This document shows positions 1-8,837 of a stretch of 64,000 bases of DNA, piece by piece. The notes beneath the pieces were generated by a model. That model worked only from the letters and a program-made list of their open reading frames with translations, did no database searches and had not been told where the DNA came from. Location: positions 62,001 through 126,000 of the forward strand of contig JAAEST010000061.1 in the NCBI GenBank assembly GCA_024229115.1, given 5' to 3'. A program made the position numbers and the translations under genes. Each line of letters starts with the position of its first letter. Within the stretch, counting starts at the first letter, position 1. Source of the stretch: Oligoflexia bacterium. Lineage in GTDB: Bacteria > Bdellovibrionota > Bacteriovoracia > Bacteriovoracales > Bacteriovoracaceae.

Positions 1-915
1 GTCATCCTAACTTGTCAGGGTGGTGACTATACAAAGAAAATGCACGGTGAACTTAGAAATTCTGGTTGGAAGGGGATATGGATTGATGCAGCTTCGACCT
101 TAAGAATGGACCCTAATGCCTGCCTTGTTCTAGATCCAATTAATGGACAAGGAATAAGGGATGCTCTCAATAAAGGTGTTTTAGATTTTGTTGGTGCTAA
201 CTGCACAGTTTCATTATTACTGATGGGAATTGGTGGCCTAATGAAGTCTGGTCTTGTCGATTGGGTAAGTACGATGACTTATCAAGCGGCCAGTGGAGCT
301 GGAGCTCGTAATATGAAAGAGCTTCTCAATCAAATGGGATATTTGGCTAAACATTCTGATTTTGAAAATACTAGTGCTCATATTTTAGAAATAGACCGCA
401 ATGTAAATTCTAGTTTTAGAAATTCAGATTTCCCTGATGAGCTTTTTGGGGCTGCTCTTGCTGGTGGAATTATTCCTTTCATCGATTCAGAATTAGAAAA
501 TGGTCAAAGTAGAGAAGAATGGAAGGCCATGGTTGAGGCCAATAAAATTCTAGGAACTGATATAAACCCAGATATGAAAAATATCCCAATCGATGGAACC
601 TGTGTTCGTGTTGGGGCCATGCGCTGTCACGCTCAAGGACTAACCATTAAGCTCAATCAAGAGGTGAGTGAAGATACTATCAAAGAGTGTATTTTGAGCT
701 CTAATGATTGGGTAAAGTGGGTGGATAATAACAAAGCAGAAACAGTTAAAGGACTTAACAGTGCCTATATTTCAGGTTCTTTAAATATTCCTGTCGGAAG
801 AGTAAGGCCTATGAATCTTGGACCAGAATATTGGAATATGTTTACTGTGGGTGACCAATTACTTTGGGGTGCTGCTGAGCCTCTTAGAAGGATGTTGAAT
901 ATTCTAAGTGAATAA
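1..915 (+). CDS. asd: Aspartate-semialdehyde dehydrogenase, 5'-partial
   Basis: The frame is open from base 1, so the gene runs in from the left; comparison with the 367-aa E. coli type suggests about 67 residues are missing. The enzyme reduces aspartyl phosphate to aspartate semialdehyde with NADPH in the cytoplasm, on the route to lysine, methionine, threonine and diaminopimelate. Visible family signatures are VILTCQGGDYT at the left edge, GANCTVSLLLMGIGGL with the catalytic Cys (E. coli Cys135), QSREEWK, RVGAMRCHAQ and the C-terminal VGDQLLWGAAEPLRRML. The C-terminus is intact. No terminator is obvious after the stop. Confidence 0.97.
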   Translation, partial: VILTCQGGDYTKKMHGELRNSGWKGIWIDAASTLRMDPNACLVLDPINGQGIRDALNKGVLDFVGANCTVSLLLMGIGGLMKSGLVDWVSTMTYQAASGAGARNMKELLNQMGYLAKHSDFENTSAHILEIDRNVNSSFRNSDFPDELFGAALAGGIIPFIDSELENGQSREEWKAMVEANKILGTDINPDMKNIPIDGTCVRVGAMRCHAQGLTIKLNQEVSEDTIKECILSSNDWVKWVDNNKAETVKGLNSAYISGSLNIPVGRVRPMNLGPEYWNMFTVGDQLLWGAAEPLRRMLNILSE

Positions 916-1005
916 AACTAATACTTCGCAGATTCCAGACCGATATAAATTATTGATACTCACCTAATAATGCTTATAATGTGTCTAGTAAGCCAAGGAG
1001 AGTAC

Positions 1006-2019
1006 ATGAAGAGAGTAGGGATATTCTGTCTTTTAGCTTTATTTCAATTTTCGATATTAGCCGGTCAGGCTGGAGTGATCATCAAACTTAAAGGGCAAGT
1101 AACTCTTAAAGATGTTCTTTTACAGGTTAATGACATTATTCAAGAAGGCGACATTATCAAAACAGGAACAAAGAGTTTTGTTCAAATCAAGATGAATGAT
1201 AATACACAAATTAATCTTGGGCCCAATTCAGTTTTTGATATTAACAAATATAGTCCATCTGGAGTGGAAAGAGATAATGTTCTCAATCTCATAAAAGGGA
1301 AGTTGAGGATTAATATTCTTAAAAAAGCTTCTGGTAAAGAGAAGATCACTGTTAAAACTGGCTTGATTAGTTTAGGCGTTAGAGGGACGGAAATTCTCAC
1401 GAGTAGTTATAGTGTGGCCAATTCTCCTTCATCAGATGTTCTTCTTACTAAGGGATCAGTAAAAGTTTCTGGTCCTGGATTTAATTCCTTTGATTTAAAA
1501 CCAGGTGAGTATTTCAACTCGCAAGACCTTTTTAAAAATGGATTAAAGGCCATTAAGAAAGCTAATGAAAAAGTCTTAAGAAGTATGAGAACTAGTTCAG
1601 ATTTCTTGCCTAATCTTCAAGCTCCTTCTGGAATTATGAATCCATTATCTTCTGCTTTGGGAGTATTGTCTGCACCGGTAGCTGTTCAAGCAATTAAAAA
1701 CTCATTTGTTCCTTCATTAGGAAGTTCTGATAATTCGGATTCGAAAAAAACTGAACTAGAGAAAGTTGCTGTTAAAGAAGAAAATGAACCTGAACAGGCC
1801 AAAGTAGACCCGACGCAATCTAAAGTTAAAGGTGTCAAAGAATATCAATACAATCTAAAAAAAGAGCCTTGGGAAATTCGTGATGCTGTTATGAACTATA
1901 AGAAGAATAAGAAAGATAATAAGTGCTGGTTCTTCTTTTATAAGAAAATACCTGGAAGCGGAGAGGCCGAACTTTTCAGAAGAGCGAGAGACTGTGATGA
2001 GTATGAATATGATCTATAA
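1006..2019 (+). CDS. FecR-domain exported protein
   Basis: 337 residues. The ATG at 1006 is chosen over an upstream in-frame ATG (970) because AAGGAG lies at 995-1000 and the N-terminus MKRVGIFCLLALFQF is then a signal peptide. Residues ~25-160 form a FecR-type domain: a repeated-glycine beta segment, IKMNDNTQINLGPNS, VLNLIKGKLRINI and the hallmark SLGVRGTEI. FecR domains usually relay signals to FecI sigma factors or sit in cell-envelope proteins; no sigma factor or TonB receptor is nearby, so a structural or ligand-binding role is more likely. The C-terminal half is Lys/Glu-rich with a terminal Cys pair. A paralogue lies at 41255. Confidence 0.85.
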   Translation: MKRVGIFCLLALFQFSILAGQAGVIIKLKGQVTLKDVLLQVNDIIQEGDIIKTGTKSFVQIKMNDNTQINLGPNSVFDINKYSPSGVERDNVLNLIKGKLRINILKKASGKEKITVKTGLISLGVRGTEILTSSYSVANSPSSDVLLTKGSVKVSGPGFNSFDLKPGEYFNSQDLFKNGLKAIKKANEKVLRSMRTSSDFLPNLQAPSGIMNPLSSALGVLSAPVAVQAIKNSFVPSLGSSDNSDSKKTELEKVAVKEENEPEQAKVDPTQSKVKGVKEYQYNLKKEPWEIRDAVMNYKKNKKDNKCWFFFYKKIPGSGEAELFRRARDCDEYEYDL

Positions 2020-2251
2020 ATTATTTTTTGTAACACTTTTCTTGAACTTTGCAGGCTGTTCTAGCGGAAAGATTATTCCAACTACAGACGTTTGTACGAT
2101 TAAAAAGCATTGGAAAGATAATGTTTTCCAAGTCTTGATCAACGAAAAGCCGATTAATACTCGCTGGTATATACATCAAGAAGCAAAGGATATTACGTCC
2201 ATGCTTGCCGATGATAACAAATGCATGCCTTATCTACCTGCTGGCAGTTAA
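1997..2251 (+). CDS. Small cysteine-containing lipoprotein
   Basis: About 84 residues. In-frame candidate starts are GTG 1994 and ATGs at 1997, 2003 and 2009; GAGAG at 1986-1990 best suits 1997. The start lies inside the end of the FecR gene, overlapping by 23 nt, so the two are probably translationally coupled. MIYKLFFVTLFLNFAGC is a lipoprotein signal peptide with lipobox FAGC. The mature part has one Cys pair flanking a KHWKD...WYIHQEAK region. It matches the lipoprotein at 48023-48250 in length, Cys spacing and several residues. Function unknown. Confidence 0.75.
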   Translation: MSMNMIYKLFFVTLFLNFAGCSSGKIIPTTDVCTIKKHWKDNVFQVLINEKPINTRWYIHQEAKDITSMLADDNKCMPYLPAGS

Positions 2252-2254
2252 GTA

Positions 2255-2263
2255 TGATATAGT
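2255..2263 (+). promoter_or_regulatory. Extended -10 promoter, probably leaderless
   Basis: TGATATAGT (TGn plus -10) ends 5 nt before the ATG at 2269, and no Shine-Dalgarno lies between. Initiation about 7 nt after the -10 would begin the mRNA at or next to the start codon. Confidence 0.5.
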
Positions 2264-2268
2264 AAGTT

Positions 2269-2655
2269 ATGAAAAGAGTTATCTTATCTTTTTTTCTAAT
2301 AATTATTCCGCTAGCAGCTAGTGAAAACTATCAATGCGATTATGACTTTACAGACCTAAATGTAAACCAAACAAGAAAGTCTGGAGTAAACAGGTATACT
2401 CCTATACAAGATAAGAAAAAGAAACGCTTCGCTTCTTATATGTACAAATTAATTTCAGATTATGAAAAAAATACGATGGAGTATCTTGAGTTAACCGATG
2501 CTGAAATGAAAGCTTCTAAAACGAAAGAACTTGAAAGGGACTACCATATTATTAATTCATGTTTTTCTAATTATCGAAAGAAATTTCCTAACGATAATGA
2601 GCTGGTTAAGTCCCTTATCAAAAGTATAAAATCATTAAAAAGTTTTTCTAAATAA
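2269..2655 (+). CDS. Exported protein of unknown function
   Basis: 128 residues. MKRVILSFFLIIIPLAAS is a signal peptide. The mature part is Lys-rich, mostly helical by composition, with Cys residues near the N-terminus (YQCDYDF) and in the middle (NSCFSNYRKKF) that could form a disulfide. No family is recognised. It follows the small lipoprotein by 17 nt but has its own strong extended -10 immediately upstream, so it is probably transcribed separately. Confidence 0.65.
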   Translation: MKRVILSFFLIIIPLAASENYQCDYDFTDLNVNQTRKSGVNRYTPIQDKKKKRFASYMYKLISDYEKNTMEYLELTDAEMKASKTKELERDYHIINSCFSNYRKKFPNDNELVKSLIKSIKSLKSFSK

Positions 2656-2666
2656 TATAACTTCTT

Positions 2667-2957
2667 TTATAGCTCTGCAGACATCTTCAGATAGTCTTTT
2701 TCGCTTCCATCATTCATGAGATTATTCCATTCTTGGGCCCATCTCTCATCTTCTGATGTTCTCCCAGCTACTTCACGACCTACATTAAGATCATTTCTCC
2801 ATTGCTGAACACTTTTAACGAGATCTTTTACACGTTGTTCACTCATGCGAACTTGATAATCCTGATCTTGAGTAGACGGGTCGCTTGCGAAAGCTTGAGT
2901 AGCAAAAACAAATGCTAGAACGATAAATAATACTGAACTGAATCTTAAGGTCTTCAT
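2667..2957 (-). CDS. Small exported helical protein
   Basis: 96 residues with a clear signal peptide (MKTLRFSSVLFIVLAF, cleavage probably after QAFA). GGAGG sits 7-8 nt before the ATG. The mature protein is short, charged and helical, Cys-free, with Trp residues in QQWRND and RWAQEWNN. Convergent with the gene ending at 2655. No family recognised. Confidence 0.65.
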   Translation of the reverse strand: MKTLRFSSVLFIVLAFVFATQAFASDPSTQDQDYQVRMSEQRVKDLVKSVQQWRNDLNVGREVAGRTSEDERWAQEWNNLMNDGSEKDYLKMSAEL

Positions 2958-3108
2958 CCTTGTACCTCCAACTAAAAAAGATCCTCTTGATCTTTTCTTC
3001 CCTAAAAGTATACACGATTTTCCTAGGGCAGTGTGACACCGGGAACGTTTTACTCAAGTACTAACTTGTTAAAATATCATAAGAAAGAAATCAAATTTTC
3101 TTACTTTT

Positions 3109-3117
3109 TGGTAGAAT
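3109..3117 (+). promoter_or_regulatory. Extended -10 promoter, probably leaderless
   Basis: TGGTAGAAT (TGn plus TAGAAT) ends 6 nt before the ATG at 3124. No Shine-Dalgarno is present. The transcript would start at or very near the ATG. Confidence 0.45.
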
Positions 3118-3123
3118 ATCTCT

Positions 3124-4416
3124 ATGTTAAAAAAATACTTAAAATTTTACGAGTTCATCGCAATTCCCGAAGTTCTCGATAAAGGGATAAGACCATGGCA
3201 AATTCATAGCCTTATTTGCACAATGCTCACCACAGGAGTTTTAATGTGGGGATATGCCATTGTCGCTTATTCTGAAATCTATTATCCAATCGCTGGGATA
3301 GTTGGATTTTCTTGTAGCTTCATTCATATGTTTTCACCGTTGGCCATCAGATGGTTACGTTCAATTAGCATTCCTTCATTTCTACTTATTGGCTCAGGTC
3401 TTATTCATCAAGCAACCTATGCTTATTTCAGTGGAGGATTTTCAAGTAATATTCTCATCTGGTTTGGAATCTTGCCAATGCTTGGGGGAGTCATCGAAGG
3501 AAATAAAGGGACTCTCAAGTTCTTCTTTTATACAATGGTTGTCGCTACATTCTTTCTATTTTTAGAACTATATGGTCCAGATCCAGTTGACTACCTAACA
3601 CCAAAAGGAAGGCTCATTACTCAGGCCATGATGGTCTTTGGTTGGATTTTCCTCAGCACAGCTATTATTTATGTTTTTAACGTTCTCATGAAATTAAACG
3701 AAGATAACTTAGAAGTTAAAAATCAAAAAATTCGAAGTCTCTTAAAAATACTAAGCCATGATCTTTCAAATCCAATCATTATCATTACTCAAAGATTAAA
3801 GATGGGATTAAAAGAAGACCGAGTAGAAATCCCGATAGAGAAGTATCGTAAGATAGAAAATATTCTTGAAAACTTAAGAAAGATGATTTTCAATCTTCGT
3901 GAATATGAGGAAGTGGAATCAGGTAATAAGGATCTTGAGCTTACATCAGTAAATATTGTCGATTCCGTTCAGTATGTTCTTGAAATGTTCTCAGAGCAAA
4001 TTAGAGATAAGAATATCACCATTAAATTCTTTCTTAGTGATGACCTCAATCCCATTGTCTTTGCAGAAGAATCAAGTCTCAAGCACCAAGTTCTTTCTAA
4101 TATTATTTCCAATGCTATCAAATTCAGTCATAAGAATAGTGAAATTATCATTAAACTTACTCAAGAAAATGATATGACCATGCTCGAAGTGATCGACTCA
4201 GGGATTGGCATTCCTGATTATCTCCATGAAACACTCTTTGAAATGAGCTTTAAAACAAGTCGTCGAGGAACGGAAGGCGAAACGGGAAGTGGTTTTGGAT
4301 TGCCAATCGCCAAGACCTACGTGAAGTTCTTTAAAGGCGATCTTAAGCTTTGTCCTGAAAGAAGTAAGCAAAATAAGACTTGCTTCATTTTGAAGCTAAG
4401 AACATTTAGGGGATAA
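3124..4416 (+). CDS. Membrane sensor histidine kinase
   Basis: 430 residues. Residues ~28-190 hold about six hydrophobic segments without a large periplasmic loop, a membrane-embedded sensor layout. The kinase core follows: H-box LSHDLSNP with phospho-acceptor His212, N-box SNIISNAIKFS (Asn330), G1 DSGIGIPD (358-365) and G2 GSGFGLPI (388-395). The acceptor helix reads SHDLSNP rather than the commoner SHELRTP, as in some HAMP-less HisKA proteins. No response regulator is adjacent, so this is an orphan kinase; its signal cannot be inferred. Confidence 0.9.
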   Translation: MLKKYLKFYEFIAIPEVLDKGIRPWQIHSLICTMLTTGVLMWGYAIVAYSEIYYPIAGIVGFSCSFIHMFSPLAIRWLRSISIPSFLLIGSGLIHQATYAYFSGGFSSNILIWFGILPMLGGVIEGNKGTLKFFFYTMVVATFFLFLELYGPDPVDYLTPKGRLITQAMMVFGWIFLSTAIIYVFNVLMKLNEDNLEVKNQKIRSLLKILSHDLSNPIIIITQRLKMGLKEDRVEIPIEKYRKIENILENLRKMIFNLREYEEVESGNKDLELTSVNIVDSVQYVLEMFSEQIRDKNITIKFFLSDDLNPIVFAEESSLKHQVLSNIISNAIKFSHKNSEIIIKLTQENDMTMLEVIDSGIGIPDYLHETLFEMSFKTSRRGTEGETGSGFGLPIAKTYVKFFKGDLKLCPERSKQNKTCFILKLRTFRG

Positions 4417-4525
4417 TCGTTATAGAAAATAGTGTCTAAACTATTTACGGCCCTTAACAAATTTACAATTTGAGCGAGAGCATCTCTCATTTGAGCTAAG
4501 ATATAGGCGAGAAAGAGAGGAAATT

Positions 4526-5008
4526 ATGACAAAATTTAAAGCAATTTTAGCGGCTATGGCCCTATCCATGGCAGTTAATGCCACAACAAGTGTTCAACAA
4601 ATTATCGAAGAAGAGTATCAGATTCAAGAAGATTACGGCGTATCCGTATATATTTATGATGGTTCATATTTTGAAGCATCTGATAATAGATTTTCACCAA
4701 ATTCGATTCAATTCTATGATCATAGATATGACGAAAGTTTTCTTGTCCAAGGAAGCTATATCAAAGAAATGGATTATCAAAATTTCAAAAAATTAAACAT
4801 AGATCTAAGCTGCATAGGTGGTAGAGATCGTCTTCATTTACCAGGTTATCCGAGCGAGCCAGAGATAAACTCTAATACAAAAGACTGCATAGAAACTATG
4901 ACGAGATTAAGAATATTATCTAGGATTTCAATAGAAAATGAATTAGGAATTCAGGAAAGTATCAACTTATATGCGAAAGAATTAGCAGTAAAAACAACTG
5001 AAAAGTAA
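4526..5008 (+). CDS. Exported protein of unknown function
   Basis: 160 residues. AGAGAGGAAATT precedes the ATG and provides a ribosome-binding site. MTKFKAILAAMALSMAVNA is a signal peptide. The mature part has one Cys pair (LSCIGG and KDCIETM) and no recognised domain. It stands alone between the kinase and the insertion element. Confidence 0.65.
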   Translation: MTKFKAILAAMALSMAVNATTSVQQIIEEEYQIQEDYGVSVYIYDGSYFEASDNRFSPNSIQFYDHRYDESFLVQGSYIKEMDYQNFKKLNIDLSCIGGRDRLHLPGYPSEPEINSNTKDCIETMTRLRILSRISIENELGIQESINLYAKELAVKTTEK

Positions 5009-5068
5009 GGTCAAATTTGAAAGAGAGTAAGGGTTTAAATTGCAAAATTATGGACCCTTTATTTTCTA

Positions 5069-5107
5069 CCCCCGATAATTACCATTATATGGGGTAAGGT
5101 TTGGGGG
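5069..5107. repeat. Nested inverted repeat at left side of insertion element
   Basis: CCCCC (5069-5073) and GGGGG (5103-5107) enclose TTACC (5079-5083) and GGTAA (5093-5097). The nested arms could fold into a hairpin. It may mark the element's boundary or a terminator-like structure; no matching copy is seen downstream of the transposase. Confidence 0.3.
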
Positions 5108-5114
5108 AGCGTTA

Positions 5115-5327
5115 TGACTCAATAAAATGGTAACCAAAACAAGGTTTTTAGCAACCTAATGACTCACAAGCATGTTACCGAAAACTATTGGAGTCAAAAA
5201 ATGCGTTCTAACTTTTTTAAATTACTACACTTTATTTTCTCTCAAACTTTCATTCAATTCAAACTAAAAACTTTCGCCTTTACAGAAAATCCTATTTTTT
5301 GCTAGGCCATTGACTCAACAATGTTAC
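5115..5327 (+). repeat. Three direct repeats upstream of transposase
   Basis: TGACTCA occurs at 5115, 5160 and 5311. Each is followed after a few bases by ATGGTAACC or ATGTTACC and then an A-rich run. A second motif, GGTTTTAGCAA (one copy with an extra T), occurs near 5142 and 5357. Such ordered iterons next to a DDE transposase gene suggest transposase binding sites within the element end. Confidence 0.45.
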
Positions 5328-5366
5328 CCAAATTAAAAAAACGTTAATGATTAAAAGGTTTTAGCA

Positions 5367-6557
5367 ATGAGTTTAAAGTAAAAAATTGAGTATCTTGCCC
5401 TTATTCGAGATAGATATTATCGCTCTAGAAAGAAGGAAAAGACAAAGATATTAGATGAGCTATGTGCCGTTACTGGTTATTCAAGAAAATATGCCATTAG
5501 AATACTGGCCATAAAGCATCTTGAAACTAAGAAGAAAAGATCAGGTAAGTCTAAGCAGTATTCTAGTGAGGCCTTAGGGCATTTAAAGATTCTTTGGGTG
5601 AAAATGGGATATATTTGTTCTAAAAAGATGGTTGTCGCCATAGAAACATGGATTAGATTTTATAATCCAGATGATCTGGACGATGAAACAAGGACTGAGC
5701 TTTTATCAATGAGTGCTGCAACTATTGATCGCTATCTTTGTGAGTATAAGAAAACCCTATCAAGAAAGAAACGAACAGGCACAAGGCCTGCTAACAGGCG
5801 AATTAAAGCTCTCGTTCCAATTAAAGACTTTGATTTTAAAGCGGATTGTCCGGGCCATTTTGAGGCAGATACTGTGGCCCATTGTGGAGATTCATTATCA
5901 GGAAAGCATATATGGAGTTTAACCATCACTGATGTCTATAGTGGATGGACAGAAAATAGAGCGATCTTTGGAAAGATGGGAATTGATGTTCTCGATGCCA
6001 TTTGTAATATTGAATACAAACTCCCCTTTAAAATTAAATCTTTTAACACCGACAACGGAACCGAATTTTTAAATCAAAGCTTAATTATGCACTTTGGTGG
6101 TGGCACGCTTGAGGAAAGAAGAAAAGTCGCTTTCACAAGATCGAGGGCCTATAAAAAGAATGATAATTGCCATGTTGAGCAGAAAAATTTTACTCATGTA
6201 AGAGAGTTATTTGGATATGAGAGATTTGATAAGGAAGAGCTAGTCTTCAAGATGAATGAAATCTATAAGCTTTATCATAATGTTCTTCAAAACTTCTTTA
6301 TTCCTCAGTTAAAACTCGTTTCTAAGCAAAGGATTGGAGCTAAATATAAAAGACAGTATGAGAAGCCCAAAACACCATACCAGAGGCTTTTAGAATCCCC
6401 TTCCCTTACAATGAGACAAAAAGCTGATCTTAAACGAATATATCGAGAATTAGATCCATTTGAACTAAAAAAACAACTCAGCATCAAACTTAGAGAGTTT
6501 TTTAAATATAAGAAGTCTCTTGAGGTTGAATTTGAGGATGATAGATGGGTTGCTTAA
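5367..6557 (+). pseudogene. DDE (rve) transposase with in-frame stop at codon 5
   Basis: The natural start appears to be ATG 5367 (AAAGG 9 nt upstream), but codon 5 is TAA (5379-5381), after which the frame stays open to 6557. The protein downstream fits an integrase-core transposase: an N-terminal helix-turn-helix with CAVTGYSRKYAIRIL, then the catalytic acidic residues in HFEADTVAH, NTDNGTEF and HVEQKNFTHVRELFG. The next conventional start, GTG 5598, would remove the DNA-binding domain. ATT 5385 is the only start-like codon that keeps it. The catalytic core looks intact, so inactivation is recent, or an ATT start is used. Confidence 0.7.
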
Positions 6558-6637
6558 TAAGATTAAATTATCTTCTTTAAGGCATTGCCTATTGTGGCAT
6601 AATATTAACTAACACAAATAGTAATTAGGAGGTATAA

Positions 6638-7216
6638 ATTAAAGCCTTTAATGTATCACAGGATAAAATAATTAATGACTCAACTTTAATTGAGTTAGAT
6701 TCACGTTTTTCTTCAGACTCTATTTCATACTTTGAGTTTATTTCTTTTTTCAAAAATAGAACTGAAATCACACTAAATGACTTTATTGTATCAGCCTACT
6801 TCTCTTACGGATGGATGCCCACTATTTTAAATCTTGGACATGAAAACAGAAAAGAACTCGAAAAGTGTGTTGATTTAATAAATAAGGTCAAAGGTGGGAT
6901 GATTCTTCAAAAACAAGATTTAGAACTTCTAAAGAAAATTGTTAACAACTCAATTGTGGGAGTCTCAAAGCTCTTGCACTTTGTGAACCCTAACTATTAT
7001 CTTATATGGGATAGCCGAGTTGCTAGATATTTTCAGATAAAGAGTGTAAATAATATTGATAATTATCTTAAGTATTTAGACTTTTGCCATAACCTTTCTA
7101 AGGATCTATTAGATAAGGTTTATCATAATATTTGTGAGATCGAGCCCAGCTTTAAAAAAGCAACTAAATTAAGAACTCTTGAATTTATATTTTTTAATTT
7201 AGGTAAAACGAAATAG
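6638..7216 (+). CDS. Uncharacterised protein, probable ATT start
   Basis: About 192 residues if started at ATT 6638. AGGAGGT (6627-6633) is a perfect Shine-Dalgarno with 5-nt spacing to that ATT, and TAA at 6635-6637 closes the frame just upstream. The first in-frame ATG (6815) would remove some 59 residues of protein-like sequence. The C-terminal part has SKLLHFVNPNYYLIWDSRVA, a pattern I associate with uncharacterised cytoplasmic proteins whose biochemistry I cannot name. No signal peptide. It follows the transposase and may be cargo or a flanking gene. The product is unknown. Confidence 0.6.
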   Translation: MKAFNVSQDKIINDSTLIELDSRFSSDSISYFEFISFFKNRTEITLNDFIVSAYFSYGWMPTILNLGHENRKELEKCVDLINKVKGGMILQKQDLELLKKIVNNSIVGVSKLLHFVNPNYYLIWDSRVARYFQIKSVNNIDNYLKYLDFCHNLSKDLLDKVYHNICEIEPSFKKATKLRTLEFIFFNLGKTK

Positions 7217-7219
7217 TAA

Positions 7220-7777
7220 CTATAATTTCTTTTTCCATTTGATCACATATTCGATATTGATCCTATCAATGTCCAAATTTTCAGTTTGTGATATAAAAAC
7301 AGCTTTTTGAATCATTGATAACCATATCTCTTCCTTAAGTCTAGGCACTAAAGAAGACACTAATGATGATAATTTAGAGTGTTCTGCATTGCTATTAGAT
7401 TCATCTTCTATGAGTTTAAACGACCTTGAAAATACAGTTTCTAAATAGTCATCAATTTCCTTATTGTTGTTCACCAAAAAGACTTTAATCTTTTCATTGT
7501 TGCTCTTAAAGAAATCATGACAGTTTATTATCCGACGGGATGCTTCCTTTGTTAGACATATCTTCTTTCCTATATCAAAGACGAAGTCTTTCTCTGATTC
7601 TTCCTCTTTTTCGATAGTCTGTTTGCTCAATTCTACTTGCTTCTTACTTTTTGCAGTAATAACGCTTTCTACATAAATGTCTTTTTTATAAAGTAGTTCA
7701 GAACGAGTATTCTTATAAATTAAAATACCCAATATTACTAAAAAAACGATAGGAGTAACTACTAGTTTCTTATTCAA
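7220..7777 (-). CDS. Membrane-anchored protein of radical SAM operon
   Basis: 185 residues, apparently starting at TTG 7777, which overlaps the end of the radical SAM gene by 8 nt; GAGGG lies just before it. A single N-terminal transmembrane segment (VVTPIVFLVILGILIY) leaves a long charged extracytoplasmic or cytoplasmic domain. It contains a Cys-x11-Cys-x-Asp motif (KKICLTK...INCHDFF) like the two exported proteins at the other end of the operon. The C-terminus ends in a Lys run. No known family. Last gene of the four-gene unit. Confidence 0.65.
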   Translation of the reverse strand: MNKKLVVTPIVFLVILGILIYKNTRSELLYKKDIYVESVITAKSKKQVELSKQTIEKEEESEKDFVFDIGKKICLTKEASRRIINCHDFFKSNNEKIKVFLVNNNKEIDDYLETVFSRSFKLIEDESNSNAEHSKLSSLVSSLVPRLKEEIWLSMIQKAVFISQTENLDIDRINIEYVIKWKKKL

Positions 7778-8837
7778 TTCCCTCTAACACCTTGTTATAA
7801 ACGTCACGCTTACCTTCATAGTGACAACGCTTAAAACTTAACTCAATAGCTTTTTCCTTAAGGCCTTCTTTTATTATCTCTCTCTTTTCTGGATCTTGAA
7901 ATAACTCCTGACATAGTTGGCAATTTTGAACGTAACCATCCTTAAATTCGATATTGGGATTTTTAGTCTTAATATATTCCATTATCCCACTTGGTCCCTC
8001 TAGAGCTAACCAATTATAGAGAGTGACATTATTCATTTTATAAAAAGTTTCCAAGGGTTCTGTATTATCAATATCACCAAAATAAAATTCTGGTAGTTCT
8101 CGATCTACAAGACCACAACATGGAGCAAAGTTTCCTTTATGACTAACGATGATGTTCTTAAGCACCTGGTCACAAGGGCCCTTCCACCTATCCTTATTGC
8201 TTATGTCTTTAATCCAGTCATCGTACTGTATATCTCTGTCATATCTTCCTACCGGAATAGTAAGTGCTGTAGATATCATTAAACTTGGATATTCTGATTG
8301 TGGAATATTATCTCTTTTATAGTCTTGGAGATCAGCAATCTCATAACCCAAAAGATTATCAAATGTTTCCTTTTTGATAATTGCATCAGGATGTTCTTTG
8401 TGTGCTAAGAGTAATCGAACATCAAGCTCGACACATGCATCAATGGCATTTTTAATTGTTTCTAAAGGAATAAATTTTTGATGAAAGTCGTCAACAGAAA
8501 TATTAATCTCTGTAATTCCAGACTTTTTTAATGAAGAAAGAGTTGATAAAGCTCTTTTTTTAGTCTTTCCCCAGAATCCATTCGTCACAACACGCATGTG
8601 CTTTACACCACATGATTTAAAATACTCAGAAGCAATTTCAATATCTCTCTGGTAAAGAAGTGGCTCCCCTCCAGTGTATACGACTAGAGGAATTTCAATA
8701 CCATTTCTCATGTCGTCATAAATGGAAATCATCTTATTGCTATCGTTGTAACCTTCTCTGCTTGGCGAACAGTCAGGTGCACAAAAGTCGCATTTAATAT
8801 TACACTTATCTGTTACAATAAATACTAAACTCTTCAT
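7770..8837 (-). CDS. Radical SAM enzyme with SPASM/twitch-like C-terminus
   Basis: 355 residues. CNIKCDFC (Cys12, 16, 19) is the CxxxCxxC motif for the SAM-cleaving 4Fe-4S cluster, and YTGGEPLL is the SAM-binding GGE motif. ISVDDFHQKF is a further conserved barrel strand. The last third has GPCDQV, APCCGLVD and NCQLCQ, consistent with one or more auxiliary clusters of a SPASM or twitch domain. Such enzymes often modify peptides or proteins. The start overlaps the preceding gene by 4 nt (ATGA) and the end overlaps the next by 8 nt, so all four genes are co-translated. Substrate unknown; the co-encoded Cys-motif proteins are candidates. Confidence 0.88.
   Translation of the reverse strand: MKSLVFIVTDKCNIKCDFCAPDCSPSREGYNDSNKMISIYDDMRNGIEIPLVVYTGGEPLLYQRDIEIASEYFKSCGVKHMRVVTNGFWGKTKKRALSTLSSLKKSGITEINISVDDFHQKFIPLETIKNAIDACVELDVRLLLAHKEHPDAIIKKETFDNLLGYEIADLQDYKRDNIPQSEYPSLMISTALTIPVGRYDRDIQYDDWIKDISNKDRWKGPCDQVLKNIIVSHKGNFAPCCGLVDRELPEFYFGDIDNTEPLETFYKMNNVTLYNWLALEGPSGIMEYIKTKNPNIEFKDGYVQNCQLCQELFQDPEKREIIKEGLKEKAIELSFKRCHYEGKRDVYNKVLEGIE

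Larger units (their letters stand above)
5069..6560 (+). mobile_element. Insertion element with rve-type DDE transposase
   Basis: The unit comprises the repeat-rich leader (about 300 nt without a gene) and one transposase gene. Terminal inverted repeats and a target-site duplication could not be fixed by eye, so the limits are approximate. The stretch 5009-5366 holds only these repeats. Confidence 0.5.

Noticed and set aside
6676-6682. Fourth TGACTCA downstream of the transposase as a right-end repeat
   Set aside because: The following ATGTTACC-type sequence is absent and it lies inside the coding region starting at 6638.
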